From: Symsagittifera roscoffensis
Lineage: Eukaryota > Xenacoelomorpha > Acoela > Convolutidae
Direction of reading: 5' to 3'
DNA: 64,000 nt
Assembly: GCF_963678635.1 (NCBI RefSeq)
Contig: NC_087062.1
Location: forward strand, 75,012,349-75,076,348
Shown: piece by piece, positions 31,901 through 46,840 of the stretch
How positions within the stretch are numbered: position 1 is the first letter of the stretch
Layout of the letters: each line of letters opens with the position of its first letter
Translations under genes and position numbers: made by a program
Notes under the pieces: model-generated
What the model was told of the DNA's origin: nothing
The model's database searches: none
What the model saw: the letters and a program-made list of their open reading frames with translations, nothing else

Positions 31901-34900
31901 ATGCATGCTTGAACTAAATCATGCTCTGGGATAATTTTATTCACTTTTTTATATCATTTGAAGATCAAATCCTGGCTTTTTTGAGCATTTCTTTTGATGC
32001 TAAGAGATGTTTTTTGATTTTATACTCCTTTTTTTTTAGCTATGTGTCTCATTAATACTACTCCTGATTTTGGGCTTCAGTTTTTGTTTTGGATGCTAAA
32101 GCCCCTTTATACTTGTTCACTGGTTACTAAATTTTGATTTATTCATGTGCAACGATTACTCACCGAAGCGTTAAACATTGAGCCAATTTACAGCTTCTTT
32201 TTCGCAGTCTATAGTTTCTGCTTTTTTTTTCTAATTTTCGCTTTGCTTTTTTTCTTCTAATTTTCGCTTTCACTGTTCCTTGTATGAGCTGTGTGTTCTG
32301 TTTTCCTCTAATTTGTTTGAAGCTGGCTCTTGGTATGGAATTGCTGTGACTCAGTTTATGATTTTTTTTGGCTGCAATGACACATCTTTGTGGCATAACG
32401 TGTCTACCTCGGGCTCTCAGATTTGAATTTAAGTTTTAAATCTGCATCTTGAAGATTTTTTTCAAACCCAACCTTGAATAATTAAAATCTCTCAACTGAA
32501 CTTGAAAACGTTTTTTCAATTGTGGATTAGAATCCAGGCATCACATTGAACTTCCATTTTTTTGCAGAAAGTTGAAAGCCAAATCGAGTAGATAATTGTT
32601 TTGATTTTCTTCACCGAGTTCATATGACTCAAATCGAAAGAAAAGTCTATGCTGTTTTTGGGCTGTTTACAAGAGCGTCTCAAGCGGATACAGGAGAGTT
32701 GAAATGCGCCTGCTTGCCAGTTTGATGTTGTAAATCACCTGAAATTTGATGCTGTTCTTTAAACTTTATAAAAACAAGTTATATTCTCAAAAACTACTTC
32801 AACTTCTCATTTTAATCTTCGATACTATCATTTAGATTCTCCACTTAAAACTAATCGGCGTCCCACAGACTCTAGAGCGAAAGCAGCAGCCCAGAGAAAG
32901 CCAGGTACCTGTTACCAGTATGATGAAACGATTTTTGAATGAAGCTCAAAAAAGTTTCAAAAGTCTGCTCTGTAACCCATTGTTGTTGTAGAAGTTTACC
33001 CAGGTGGGTAATATATTTGTCAGTTCGGTTGTATGATGCCAGAACCTGTAAGGTAAAACTTTGCGGGATGGATAGCGACCACTTTCGTGAACATGAACGT
33101 GACGAGAGTACAGTCTAGATTGTACATTACTGAGAATGACCATAAAAATTAACTGGGCGAGACATCTCCCAGCTGTGTTTAAGCCAAGGTTACGTAATTA
33201 AGAATTATACGCTATCTCTACATAGTCGATATTTATAGAGCTATGCTGAGCAAATATGTTTAAGTGCTACTGCTGCGCTGCGAGTTTGCACCCAGCATCG
33301 GTTTTGTGCCAAATCGCATTGTTTTTATTTAAACGTGCATGCTTGAACTAAATCATGCTCTGGGATAATTTTATTCACTTTTTTATATCATTTGAAGCTC
33401 AAATCCTGGCTTTTTTGAGCATTTCTTTTGATGCTAAGAGATGTTTTTTGATTTTATACTCCTTTTTTTTAGTTATGTGTCTCATTAATACTACTCCTGA
33501 TTTTGGGCTTCAGTTTTTGTTTTGGATGCTAAAGCCCCTTTATACTTGTTCACTGGTTACTAAATTTTGATTTATTCATGTGCAACGATAACTGACTGAA
33601 GCGTTCAACATTGAGCCAATTTACAGCTTCCTTTTCGCAGTCTATAGTTTCTGCTTTTTTCTAATTTTCGCTTTGCTTTTTTTTCTAATTTTCGCTTTCA
33701 CTGTTCCTTGTATGAGCTGTGTGTTCTGTTTTCCTCTAATTTGTTTGAAGCTGGCTCTTGGTATGGAGTTGCTGTGACTCAATTTATGATTTTTTTTGGC
33801 TGCAATGACACATCTTTGTGGCATAACGTGTCTGCCTCGGGCTCTCAGATTTGAATTTAAGTTTTAAATCTGCATTTTGAAGATTTTTTTCAAACCCAAC
33901 CTTGAATAATTAAAATCTCTCAACTGAACTTGAAAACGTTTTTTCAATTGTGGATTAGAATCCAGGCATCACATTGAACTTCCATTTTTTTGCAGAAAGT
34001 TGAAAGCCAAATCGAGTAGATAATTGTTTTGATTTTCGTCACCGAGTTCATATGACTCAAATCGAAAGAAAAGTCTATGCTGTTTTTGGGCTGTTTACAA
34101 GAGCGTCTCAAGCGGATACAGGAGAGTTGAAATGCGCATGCTTGCCAATTTGATGTTGTAAATCACGTGAAATTTGATGCTGTTCTTTAAACTTTATAAA
34201 AACAAGTTATATTCTCAAAAACTACTTGAACTTCTCATTTTAATCTTCGATACTATCATTTAGATTCTCCACTTAAAACTAATCGGCGTCCCACAGACTC
34301 TTGAGCGAAAGCAGCAGCGCAGAGAAAGCCAGGTACCTGTTAGCAGTATGATGAAACGAGCTTTGAATGAAGCTCAAAAAAAGTTTCAAAAGTCTGCTCT
34401 GTAACCCATTGTTGTTGTAGAAGTTTACCCAGGTGGGTAATATATTTGTCAGTTTGGTTTTATGATGCCAGAAATTGTAAGGTAAAACTTTGCGGGATGG
34501 ATAGCGGCCACTTTCGTGAACATGAACGTGACGAGAGTACAGTCTAGATTGTACATTTCTGAGAATGACCATAAAAATTAACTGGGCGAGACATCTCCCA
34601 AATGTGTTTAAGCCAAGGTTCGGTAATTAAGAATTATACGCTATCTCTACATAGTCGATATTTATAGAGCTATGCTGAGCAAATATGTTTAAGCGCTACT
34701 GCTGCGCTGCGAGTTTGCACCCAGCATGGGTTTTGTGCCAAATCGCATTGTTTTTTTTTAAACATGCATGCTTGAAATAAATCATGCTCTGGGATAATTT
34801 TATTCACTTTTTTATATCATTTGAAGCTCAAATCCTGGCTTTTTTGAGCATTTCTTTTGATGCTAAGAGATGTTTTTTGATTTTATACTCCTTTTTTTTT

Positions 34901-37458
34901 AGTTATGTGTCTCATTAATACTACTCCTGATTTTGGGCTTCAGTTTTTGTTTTGGATGCTAAAGCCCCTTTATACTTGTTCACTGGTTACTAAATTTTGA
35001 TTTATTCATGTGCAACGATAACTCACTGAAGCGTTCAACATTGAGCCAATTTACAGCTTCCTTTTCGCAGTCTATAGTTTCTGCTTTTTTTCTTCTAATT
35101 TTCGCTTTGCTTTTTTTTTTTTTTTTCTAATTTTCGCTTTCACTGTTCCTTGTATGAGCTGTGTGTTCTGTTTTCCTCTAATTTGTTTGAAGCTGGCTCT
35201 TGGTATGGAATTGCTGTGACTCAATTTATGATTTTTTTTGGCTGCAATGACACATCTTTGTGGCATAACGTGTCTGCCTCGGGCTCTCAGATTTGAATTT
35301 AAGTTTTAAATCTGCATCTTGAAGATTTTTTTCAAACCCAACCTTGAATAATTAAAATCTCTCAACTGAACTTGAAAACGTTTTTTCAATTGTGGATAAG
35401 AATCCAGGCATCACATTGAACTTCCATTTTTTGCAGAAAGTTGAAAGCCAAATCGAGTAGATAATTGTTTTGATTTTCTTCACCGAGTTCATATGACTCA
35501 AATCGAAAGAAAAGTCTATGCTGTTTTTGGGCTGTTTACAAGAGCGTCTCAAGCGGATACAGGAGAGTTGAAATGCGCCTGCTTGCCAATTTGATGTTGT
35601 AAATCACGTGAAATTTGATGCTGTTCTTTAAACTTTATAAAAACAAGTTTTATTCTCAAAAACTACTTGAACTTCTCATTTTAATCTTCGATACTATCAT
35701 TTAGATTCTCCACTTAAAACTAATCGGCGTCCCACAGACTCTTGAGCGAAAGCAGCAGCGCAGAAAAAGCCAGGTACCTGTTACCAGTATGATGAAACGA
35801 GCTTTGAATGAAGCTCAAAAAAAGTTTCAAAAGTCTGCTCTGTAACCCATTGTTGTTGTAGAAGTTTACCCAGGTGGGTAATATATTTGTCAGTTTGGTT
35901 GTATGATGCCAGAAACTGTAAGGTAGAACTTTGCGGGATGGATAGCGGCCACTTTCGTGAGCATGAACGTGACGAGAGTACAGTCTAGATTGTACATTTC
36001 TGAGAATGACCATAAAAATTAACTGGGCGAGACATTTCCCAGCTGTGTTTAAGCCAAGGTTACGTAATTAAGAATTATACGCTATCTCTACATAGTCGAT
36101 ATTTACAGAGCTATGCTGAGCAAATATGTTTAAGCGCTACTGCTGCGCTGCGAGTTTGCACTCAGCATCGGTTTTGTGCCAACTCGCATTGTTTTTATTT
36201 AAACATGCATGCTTGAACTAAATCATGCTCTGGGATAATTTTATTCACTTTTTTATATCATTTGAAGCTCAAATCCTGGCTTTTTTGAGCATTAATTTTG
36301 ATGCTAAGAGATGTTTTTTGATTTTATACTCCTTTTTTTAGCTATGTGTCTCATTAATACTACTCCTGATTTTGGGCTTCAGTTTTTGTTTTGGATGCTA
36401 AAGCCCCTTTATACTTGTTCACTGGTTACTAAATTTTGATTTATTCATGTGCAACGATTACTCACTGAAGCGTTCAACATTGAGCCAATTTACAGCTTCT
36501 TTTTCGCAGTCTATAGTTTCTGCTTTTTTTCTTCTAATTTTCGCTTTGCTTTTTTTCTTCTAATTTTCGCTTTCACTGTTCCTTGTATGAGCTGTGTGTT
36601 CTGTTTTCCTCTAATTTGTTTGAAGCTGGCTCTTGGTATGGAATTGCTGTGACTCAATTTATGATTTTTTTTGGCTGCAATGACACATCTTTGTGGCATA
36701 ACGTGTCTGCCTCGGGCTCTCAGATTTGAATTTAAGTTTTAAATCTGCATCTTGAAGATTTTTTTCAAACCCAGTCTTGAATAATTAAAATCTCTCAACT
36801 GAACTTGAAAACGATTTTTCAATTGTGGATTAGAATCCAGGCATCACATTGAACTTCCATTTTTTTTGCAGAAAGTTGAAAGCCAAATCGAGTAGATAAA
36901 TGTTTTGATTTTCTTCACCGAGTTCATATGACTCAAATCGAAAGAAAAGTCGATGCTGTTTTTGGGCTGTTTACAAGAGCGTCTCAATCGGATACAGGAG
37001 AGTTGAAATGCGCCTGCTTGCCAATTTGATGTTGTAAATCACGTGAAATTTGATGCTGTTCTTTAAACTTTATAAAAACAAGTTATATTCTCAAAAACTA
37101 CTTCAACTTCTCATTTTAATCTTCGATACTATCATTTAGCTTCTCCACTTAAAAGTAATCGGCGTCCCACAGACTCTTGAGCGAAAGCAGCAGCGCAGAG
37201 AAAGCCAGGTACCTGTTACCAGTATGATGAAACGAGCTCTGAATGAAGCTCAAAAAAAAGTTTCAAAAGTCTGCTCTGTAACCCATTGTTGTTGTAGAAG
37301 TTTACCCAGGTGGGTAATAAATTTGTCAGTTTGGTTGTATGATGCCAGAAACTGTAAGGTAGAGATTTGCGGGATGGATAGCGGCCACTTTTGTGAACAT
37401 GAACGTGACGAGAGTACAGTCTAGATTGTACAGTTCTGAGAATGACCATAAAAATTAA
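25986..37458. repeat. Array block 1: eight long units
   Basis: Eight consecutive ~1,433-bp units. The units starting near 28854 and 30286 are almost identical and share private variants (for example CGAGAACATGAAC and TCTAGAGCGAAAGC), pointing to a very recent duplication of one or more whole units. Confidence 0.93.
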
Positions 37459-40400
37459 CTGGGCGAGACATTTCCCAGCTGTGTTTAAGCCAAGGTTACG
37501 TAATTAAGAATTATACGCTATCTCTACATAGTCGATATTTATAGAGCTATGCTGAGCAAATATGTTTAAGCGCTACTGCTGCGCTGCGAGTTTGCACCCA
37601 GCATCGGTTTTGTGCCAAATCGCATTGTTTTTATTTAAACATGCATGCTTGAACTAAATCATGCTCTGGGATAATTTTATTCACTTTTTTGATATCATTT
37701 GAAGCTCAAATCCTGGCTTTTTTGAGCATTTCTTTTGATGCTAAGAGATGTTTTTTGATTTTATACTCCTTTTTTTTTAGTTATGTGTCTCATTAATACT
37801 ACTCCTGATTTTGGGCTTCAGTTTTTGTTTTGGATGATTAAGCCCCTTTATACTTGTTCACTGGTTACTAAATTTTGATTTATTCATGTGCAACGATAAC
37901 TCACTGAAGCGTTCAACATTGAGCCAATTTACAGCTTCCTTTTCGCAGTCTATAGTTTCTGCTTTTTTTTCTTCTAATTTTCGCTTTGCTTTTTTTCTTC
38001 TAATTTTCGCTTTCACTGTTCCTTGTATGAGCTGTGTGTTCTGTTTTCCTCTAATTTGTTTGAAGCTGGCTCTTGGTATGGAATTGCTGTGACTCAATTT
38101 GTGATTTTTTTTGGCTGCAATGACACATCTTTGTGGCATAACGTGTCTGCCTCGGGCTCTCAGATTTGAATTTAAGTTTTAAATCTGCATCTTCAAGATT
38201 TTTTTATCTAAATCCAAAATCGTGACGAGAGTACAGTCTAGATTGTACATTTCTGAGAATGACCATAAAAATTAACTGGGCGAGACATCTCCCAGCTGTG
38301 TTAAGCCAAGGTTACGTAATAAGCATTATACGCTATCTCTACATAGTCGATATTTATAGAGCTATGCTGAGCAAATATGTTTAAGCGCTACTGCTGCGCT
38401 GCGAGTTTGCACCCAGCATCGGTTTTGTGCCAAATCGCATTGTTTTTATTTAAACATGCATGCTTGAACTAAATCATGCTCTGGGATAATTTTATTCACT
38501 TTTTTATATCATTTGAAGCTCAAATCCTGGCTTTTTTGAGCATTTCTTTTGATGCTAAGAGATGTTTTTTGATTTTATACTCCTTTTTTTTTAGTTATGT
38601 GTCTCATTAATACTACTCCTGATTTTGGGCTTCAGTTTTTGTTTTGGATGCTAAAGCCCCTTTATACTTGTTCACTGGTTACTAAATTTTGATTTATTCA
38701 TGTGCAACGATAACTCACTGAAGCGTTCAACATTGAGCCAATTTACAGCTTCCTTTTCGCAGTCTATAGTTTCTGCTTTTTTTCTTCTAATTTTCGCTTT
38801 GCTTTTTTTCTTCTAATTTTCGCTTTCACTGTTCCTTGTATGAGCTGTGTGTTCTGTTTTCCTCTAATTTGTTTGAAGCTGGCTCTTGGTATGGAATTGC
38901 TGTGACTCAATTTATGATTTTTTTTGGCTGCAATGACACATCTTTGTGGCATAATGTGTCTGCCTCGGGCTCTCAGATTTGAATTTTAGTTTTAAATCTG
39001 CATCTTCAAGATTTTTTTATCTAAATCCAAAATCGTGACGAGAGTACAGTCTAGATTGTACATTTCTGAGAATGACCATAAAAATTAACTGGGCGAGACA
39101 TCTCCCAGCTGTGTTAAGCCAAGGTTACGTAATAAGCATTATACGCTATCTCTACATAGTCGATATTTATAGAGCTATGCTGAGCAAATATGTTTAAGCG
39201 CTACTGCTGCGCTGCGAGTTTGCACCCAGCATCGGTTTTGTGCCAAATCGCATTGTTTTTATTTAAACATGCATGCTTGAACTAAATCATGCTCTGGGAT
39301 AATTTTATTCACTTTTTTATATCATTTGAAGCTCAAATCCTGGCTTTTTTGAGCATTTCTTTTGATGCTAAGAGATGTTTTTTGATTTTATACTCCTTTT
39401 TTTTTTAGTTATGTGTCTCATTAATACTACTCCTGATTTTGGGCTTCAGTTTTTGTTTTGGATGCTAAAGCCCCTTTATACTTGTTCACTGGTTCCTAAA
39501 TTTTGATTTATTCATGTGCAACGATAACTCACTGAAGCGTTCAACATTGAGCCAATTTACAGCTTCCTTTTCGCAGTCTATAGTTTCTGCTTTTTTTCTT
39601 CTAATTTTCGCTTTGCTTTTTTTCTTCTAATTTTCGCTTTCACTGTTCCTTGTATGAGCTGTGTGTTCTGTTTTCCTCTAATTTGTTTGAAGCTGGCTCT
39701 TGGTATGGAATTGCTGTGACTCAATTTATGATTTTTTTTGGCTGCAATGACACATCTTTGTGACATAACGTGTCTGCCTCGGGCTCTCAGATTTGAATTT
39801 AAGTTTTAAATCTGCATCTTCAAGATTTTTTTATCTAAATCCAAAATCGTGACGAGAGTACAGTCTAGATTGTACATTTCTGAGAATGACCATAAAAATT
39901 AACTGGGCGAGACATCTCCCAGCTGTGTTAAGCCAAGGTTACGTAATAAGCATTATACGCTATCTCTACATAGTCGATATTTATAGAGCTATGCTGAGCA
40001 AATATGTTTAAGCGCTACTGCTGCGCTGCGAGTTTGCACCCAGCATCGGTTTTGTGCCAAATCGCATTGTTTTTATTTAAACATGCATGCTTGAACTAAA
40101 TCATGCTCTGGGATAATTTTATTCACTTTTTTATATCATTTGAAGCTCAAATCCTGGCTTTTTTGAGCATTTCTTTTGATGCTAAGAGATGTTTTTTGAT
40201 TTTATACTCCTTTTTTTTTAGTTATGTGTCTCATTAATACTACTCCTGATTTTGGGCTTCAGTTTTTGTTTTGGATGCTAAAGCCCCTTTATACTTGTTC
40301 ACTGGTTACTAAATTTTGATTTATTCATGTGCAACGATAACTCACTGAAGCGTTCAACATTGAGCCAATTTACAGCTTCCTTTTTGCAGTCTATAGTTTC

Positions 40401-42338
40401 TGCTTTTTTTCTTCTAATTTTCGCTTTGCTTTTTTTTTTCTTCTAATTTTCGCTTTCACTGTTCCTTGTATGAGCTGTGTGTTCTGTTTTCCTCTAATTT
40501 GTTTGAAGCTGGCTCTTGGTATGGAATTGCTGTGACTCAATTTATGATTTTTTTTGGCTGCAATGACACATCTTTGTGGCATAACGTGTCTGCCTCGGGC
40601 TCTCAGATTTGAATTTAAGTTTTAAATCTGCATCTTCAAGATTTTTTTATCTAAATCCAAAATCGTGACGAGAGTACAGTCTAGATTGTACATTTCTGAG
40701 AATGACCATAAAAATTAACTGGGCGAGACATCTCCCAGCTGTGTTAAGCCAAGGTTACGTAATAAGCATTATACGCTATCTCTACATAGTCGATATTTAT
40801 AGAGCTATGCTGAGCAAATATGTTTAAGCGCTACTGCTGCGCTGCGAGTTTGCACCCAGCATCGGTTTTGTGCCAAATCGCATTGTTTTTATTTAAACAT
40901 GCATGCTTGAACTAAATCATGCTCTGGGATCATTTTATTCACTTTTTTATATCATTTGAAGCTCAAATCGTGGCTTTTTTGAGCATTTTTTTTGATGCTA
41001 AGAGATGTTTTTTGATTTTCTACTCCTTTTTTTTAGCTATGTGTCTCATTAATACTACTCCTGATTTTGGGCTTCAGTTTTTGTTTTGGATGCTAAAGCC
41101 CCTTTATACTTGTTCACTGGTTACTAAATTTTGATTTATTCATGTGCAACGATTACTCACTGAAGCGTTCAACATTGAGCCAATTTACAGCTTCTTTTTC
41201 GCAGTCTATAGTTTCTGCTTTTTTTCTTCTAATTTTCGCTTTGCTTTTTTTCTTCTAATTTTCTCTTTCACTGTTCCTTGTATGAGCTGTGTGTTCTGTT
41301 TTCCTCTAATTTGTTTGAAGCTGGCTCTTGGTATGGAATTGCTGTGACTCAATTTATGATTTTTTTTGGCTGCAATGACACATCTTTGTGGCATAACGTG
41401 TCTGCCTCGGGCTCTCAGATTTGAATTTAAGTTTTAAATCTGCATCTTCAAGATTTTTTTTATCTAAATTCAAAATCGTGACGAGAGTACAGTCTAGATT
41501 GTACATTTCTGAGAATGACCATAAAAATTAACTGGGCGAGACATCTCCCAGCTGTGTTAAGCCAAGGTTACGTAATAAGCATTATACGCTATCTCTACAT
41601 AGTCGATATTTATAGAGCTATGCTGAGCAAATATGTTTAAGCGCTACTGCTGCGCTGCGAGTTTGCACCCAGCATCGGTTTTGTGCCAAATCGCATTGTT
41701 TTTATTTAAACATGCATGCTTGAACGAAATCATGCTCTGGGATAATTTTATTCACTTTTTTATATCATTTGAAGCTCAAATCCTGGCTTATTTGAGCATT
41801 TCTTTTGATGCTAAGAGATGTTTTTTGATTTTCTACTCCTTTTTTTTAGCTATGTGTCTCATTAATACTACTCCTGATTTTGGGCTTCAGTTTTTGTTTT
41901 GGATGCTAAAGCCCCTTTATACTTGTTCACTGGTTACTAAATTTTGATTTATTCATGTGCAACGATTACTCACTGAAGCGTTCAACATTGAGCCAATTTA
42001 CAGCTTCTTTTTCGCAGTCTATAGTTTCTGCTTTTTTTCTTCTAATTTTCGCTTTGCTTTTTTTTTCTAATTTTCGCTTTCACTGTTCCTTGTATGAGCT
42101 GTGTGTTCTGTTTTCCTCTAATTTGTTTGAAGCTGGCTCTTGGTATGGAATTGCTGTGACTCAATTTATGATTTTTTTTGGCTGCAATGACACATCTTTG
42201 TGGCATAACGTGTCTGCCTCGGGCTCTCAGATTTGAATTTAAGTTTTAAATCTGCATCTTCAAGATTTTTTTATCTAAATCCAAAATCGTGACGAGAGTA
42301 CAGTCTAGATTGTACATTTCTGAGAATGACCATAAAAA
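37459..42338. repeat. Array block 2: six short units
   Basis: Six ~813-bp units. Each lacks about 620 bp of the long unit and carries at the join a filler, ATCTAAATCCAAAATC, absent from long units. The shared filler shows one origin followed by amplification. Confidence 0.93.
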
Positions 42339-45218
42339 TTAACTGGGCGAGACATCTCCCAGCTGTGTTAAGCCAAGGTTACGTAATAAGCATTATACGC
42401 TATCTCTACATAGTCGATATTTATAGAGCTATGCTGAGCAAATATGTTTAAGCGCTACTGCTGCGCTGCGAGTTTGCACCCAGCATCGGTTTTGTGCCAA
42501 ATCGCATTGTTTTTATTTAAACATGCATGCTTGAACTAAATCATGCTCTGGGATAATTTTATTCACTTTTTTATATCATTTGAAGCTCAAATCCTGGCTT
42601 TTTTGAGCATTTCTTTTGATGCTAAGAGATGTTTTTTGATTTTATACTCCTTTTTTTTTTAGTTATGTGTCTCATTAATACTACTCCTGATTTTGGGCTT
42701 CAGTTTTTGTTTTGGATGCTAAAGCCCCTTTATACTTGTTCACTGGTTACTAAATTTTGATTTATTCATGTGCAACGATAACTCACTGAAGCGTTCAACA
42801 TTGAGCCAATTTACAGCTTCCTTTTCGCAGTCTATAGTTTCTGCTTTTTTTCTTCTAATTTTCGCTTTGCTTTTTTTCTTCTAATTTTCGCTTTCACTGT
42901 TCCTTGTATGAGCTGTGTGTTCTGTTTTCCTCTAATTTGTTTGAAGCTGGCTCTTGGTATGGAATTGCTGTGACTCAAATATATGATTTTTTTTGGCTGC
43001 AATGACACATCTTTGTGGCATAACGTGTCTGCCTCGGGCTCTCAGATTTGAATTTAAGTTTTAAATCTGCATCTTCAAGATTTTTTTCAAACCCAACCTT
43101 GAATAATTAAAATCTCTCAACTGAACTTGAAAACGTTTTTTTTCAATTGTGGATTAGAATCCAGGCATCACATTGAACTTCCATTTTTTTGCAGAAAGTT
43201 GAAAGCCAAATCGAGTAGATAAATGTTTTGATTTTCTTCACCGAGTTCATATGACTCAAATCGAAAGAAAAGTCTAAGCTGTTTTTGGGCTGTTTACAAG
43301 AGCGTCTCAAGCGGATACAGGAGAGTTGAAATGCGCCTGCTTGCCAATTTGATGTTGTAAATCACGTGAAATTTGATGCTGTTCTTTAAACTTTATAAAA
43401 ACAAGTTATATTCTCAAAAACTACTTCAACTTCTCATTTTAATCTTCGATACTATCATTTAGATTCTCCACTTAAAACTAATCGGCGTCCCACAGACTCT
43501 TGAGCGAAAGCAGCAGCGCAGAGAAAGACAGGTACCTGTTACCAGTATGATGAAACGAGCTTTGAATGAAGCTCAAAAAAAGTTTCAAAAGTCTGCTCTG
43601 TAACCCATTGTTGTTGTAGAAGTTTACCCAGGTGGGTAATATATTTGTCAGTTTGGTTGTATGATGCCAGAAACTGTAAGGTAGAACTTTGCGGGATGGA
43701 TAGCGGCCACTTTCGTGAACATGAACGTGACGAGAGTACAGTCTAGATTGTACATTTCTGAGAATGACCATAAAAATTAACTGGGCGAGACATTTCCCAG
43801 CTGTGTTTAAGCCAAGGTTACGTAATTAAGAATTATACGCTATCTCTACATAGTCGATATTTACAGAGCTATGCTGAGCAAAATGTTTAAGCGCTACTGC
43901 TGCGCTGCGAGTTTGCACTCAGCATCGGTTTTGTGCCAACTCGCATTGTTTTTATTTAAACATGCATGCTTGAACTAAATCATGCTCTGGGATAATTTTA
44001 TTCACTTTTTTTATCATTTGAAGCTCAAATCCTGGCTTTTTTTGAGCATTAATTTCGATGCTAAGAGATGTTTTTTGATTTTATACTCCTTTTTTTTAGC
44101 TATGTGTCTCATTAATACTACTCCTGATTTTGGGCTTCAGTTTTTGTTTTGGATGCTAAAGCCCCTTTATACTTGTTCACTGGTTACTAAATTTCGATTT
44201 ATTCATGTGCAACGATTACTCACTGAAGCGTTCAACATTGAGCCAATTTACAGCTTCTTTTTCGCAGTCTATAGTTTCTGCTTTTTTTCTTCTAATTTTC
44301 GCTTTGCTTTTTTTCTTCTAATTTTCGCTTTCACTGTTCCTTGTATGAGCTGTGTGTTCTGTTTTCCTCTAATTTGTTTGAAGCTGGCTCTTGGTATGGA
44401 ATTGCTGTGACTCAATTTATGATTTTTTTGGCTGCAATGACACATCTTTGTGGCATAACGTGTCTGCCTCGGGCTCTCAGATTTGAATTTAAGTTTTAAA
44501 TCTGCATCTTCAAGATTTTTTTCAAACCCAACCTTGAATAATTAAAATCTCTCAACTGAACTTGAAAACGATTTTTCAATTGTGGATTAGAATCCAGGCA
44601 TCACATTGAACTTCCATTTTTTTGCAGAAAGTTGAAAGCCAAATCGAGTAGATAAATGTTTTGATTTTCTTCACCGAGTTCATATGACTCAAATCGAAAG
44701 AAAAGTCTATGCTGTTTTTGGGCTGTTTACAAGAGCGTCTCCAGCGGATACAGGAGAGTTGAAATGCGCCTGCTTGCCAATTTGATGTTTTAAATCACGT
44801 GAAGTTTGATGCTGTTCTTTAAACTTTATAAAAACAAGTTATATTCTCAAAAACTACTTCAACTTCTCATTTTAATCTTCGATACTATCATTTAGCTTCT
44901 CCACTTAAAACTAATCGGCGTCCCACAGACTCTTGAGCGAAAGCAGCAGCGCAGAGAAAGCCAGGTACCTGTTACCAGTATGATGAAACGAGCTTTGAAT
45001 GAAGCTCAAAAAAAAGTTTCAAAAGTCTGCTCTGTAACCCATTGTTGTTGTAGAAGTTTACCCAGGTGGGTAATATATTTGTCAGTTTGGTTGTATGATG
45101 CCAGAAACTGTAAGGTAGAGATTTGCGGGATGGATAGCGGCCACTTTTGTGAACATGAACGTGACGAGAGTACAGTCTAGATTGTACATTTCTGAGAATG
45201 ACCATAAAAATTAACTGG
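42339..45218. repeat. Array block 3: two long units
   Basis: Two ~1,440-bp units return after the short block. They share variants with the long units around 35-37 kb (for example CACTCAGCATCGG and CCAACTCGCATTG), so this block was probably copied from within block 1 by unequal exchange. Confidence 0.9.
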
Positions 45219-46840
45219 GCGAGACATTTCCCAGCTGTGTTTAAGCCAAGGTTACGTAATTAAGAATTATACGCTATCTCTACATAGTCGATATTTACAG
45301 AGCTATGCTGAGCAAATATGTTTAAGCGCTACTGCTGCGCTGCGAGTTTGCACTCAGCATCGGTTTTGTGCCAACTCGCATTGTTTTTATTTAAACATGC
45401 ATGCTTGAACTAAATCATGCTCTGGGATCATTTTATTCACTTTTTTATATCATTTGAAGCTCAAATCCTGGCTTTTTTGAGCATTTTTTTGATGCTAAGA
45501 GATGTTTTTTGATTTTCTACTCCTTTTTTTTTAGCTATGTGTCTCATTAATACTACTCCTGATTTTGGGCTTCAGTTTTTGTTTTGGATGCTAAAGCCCC
45601 TTTATACTTGTTCACTCGTTACTAAATTTTGATTTATTCATGTGCAACGATTACTCACTGAAGCGTTCAACATTGAGCCAATTTACAGCTTCTTTTTCGC
45701 AGTCTATAGTTTCTGCTTTTTTTCTTCTAATTTTCGCTTTGCTTTTTTTCTTCTAATTTTCGCTTTCACTGTTCCTTGTATGAGCTGTGTGTTCTGTTTT
45801 CCTCTAATTTGTTTGAAGCTGGCTCTTGGTATGGAATTGCTGTGACTCAATTTATGATTTTTTTTGGCTGCAATGACACATCTTTGTGGCATAACGTGTC
45901 TGCCTCGGGCTCTCAGATTTGAATTTAAGTTTTAAATCTGCATCTTCAAGATTTTTTTATCTAAATCCAAAATCGTGACGAGAGTACAGTCTAGATTGTA
46001 CATTTCTGAGAATGACCATAAAAATTAACTGGGCGAGACATCTCCCAGCTGTGTTAAGCCAAGGTTACGTAGTAAGCATTATACGCTATCTCTACATAGT
46101 CGATATTTATAGAGCTATGCTGAGCAAATATGTTTAAGCGCTACTGCTGCGCTGCGAGTTTGCACCCAGCATCGGTTTTGTGCCAAATCGCATTGTTTTT
46201 ATTTAAACATGCATGCTTGAACTAAATCATGCTCTGGGATAATTTTATTCACTTTTTTATATCATTTGAAGCTCAAACCTGGCTTTTTTGAGCATTTCTT
46301 TTGATGCTAAGAGATGTTTTTTGATTTTATACTCCTTTTTTTTTAGTTATGTGTCTCATTATTACTACTCCTGATTTTGGGCTTCAGTTTTTGTTTTGGA
46401 TGCTAAAGCCCCTTTATACTTGTTCACTGGTTACTAAATTTTGATTTATTCATGTGCAACGATAACTCACTGAAGCGTTCAACATTGAGCCAATTTACAG
46501 CTTCCTTTTCGCAGTCTATAGTTTCTGCTTTTTTTCTTCTAATTTTCGCTTTGCTTTTTTTCTTCTAATTTTCGCTTTCACTGTTCCTTGTATGAGCTGT
46601 GTGTTCTGTTTTCCTCTAATTTGTTTGAAGCTGGCTCTTGGTATGGAATTGCTGTGACTCAATTTATGATTTTTTTGGCTGCAATGACACATCTTTGTGG
46701 CATAACGTGTCTGCCTCGGGCTCTCAGATTTGAATTTAAGTTTTAAATCTGCATCTTCAAGATTTTTTTATCTAAATCCAAAATCGTGACGAGAGTACAG
46801 TCTAGATTGTACATTTCTGAGAATGACCATAAAAATTAAC
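45219..46840. repeat. Array block 4: two short units
   Basis: Two ~810-bp units with the same deletion join and filler as block 2. Confidence 0.9.
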
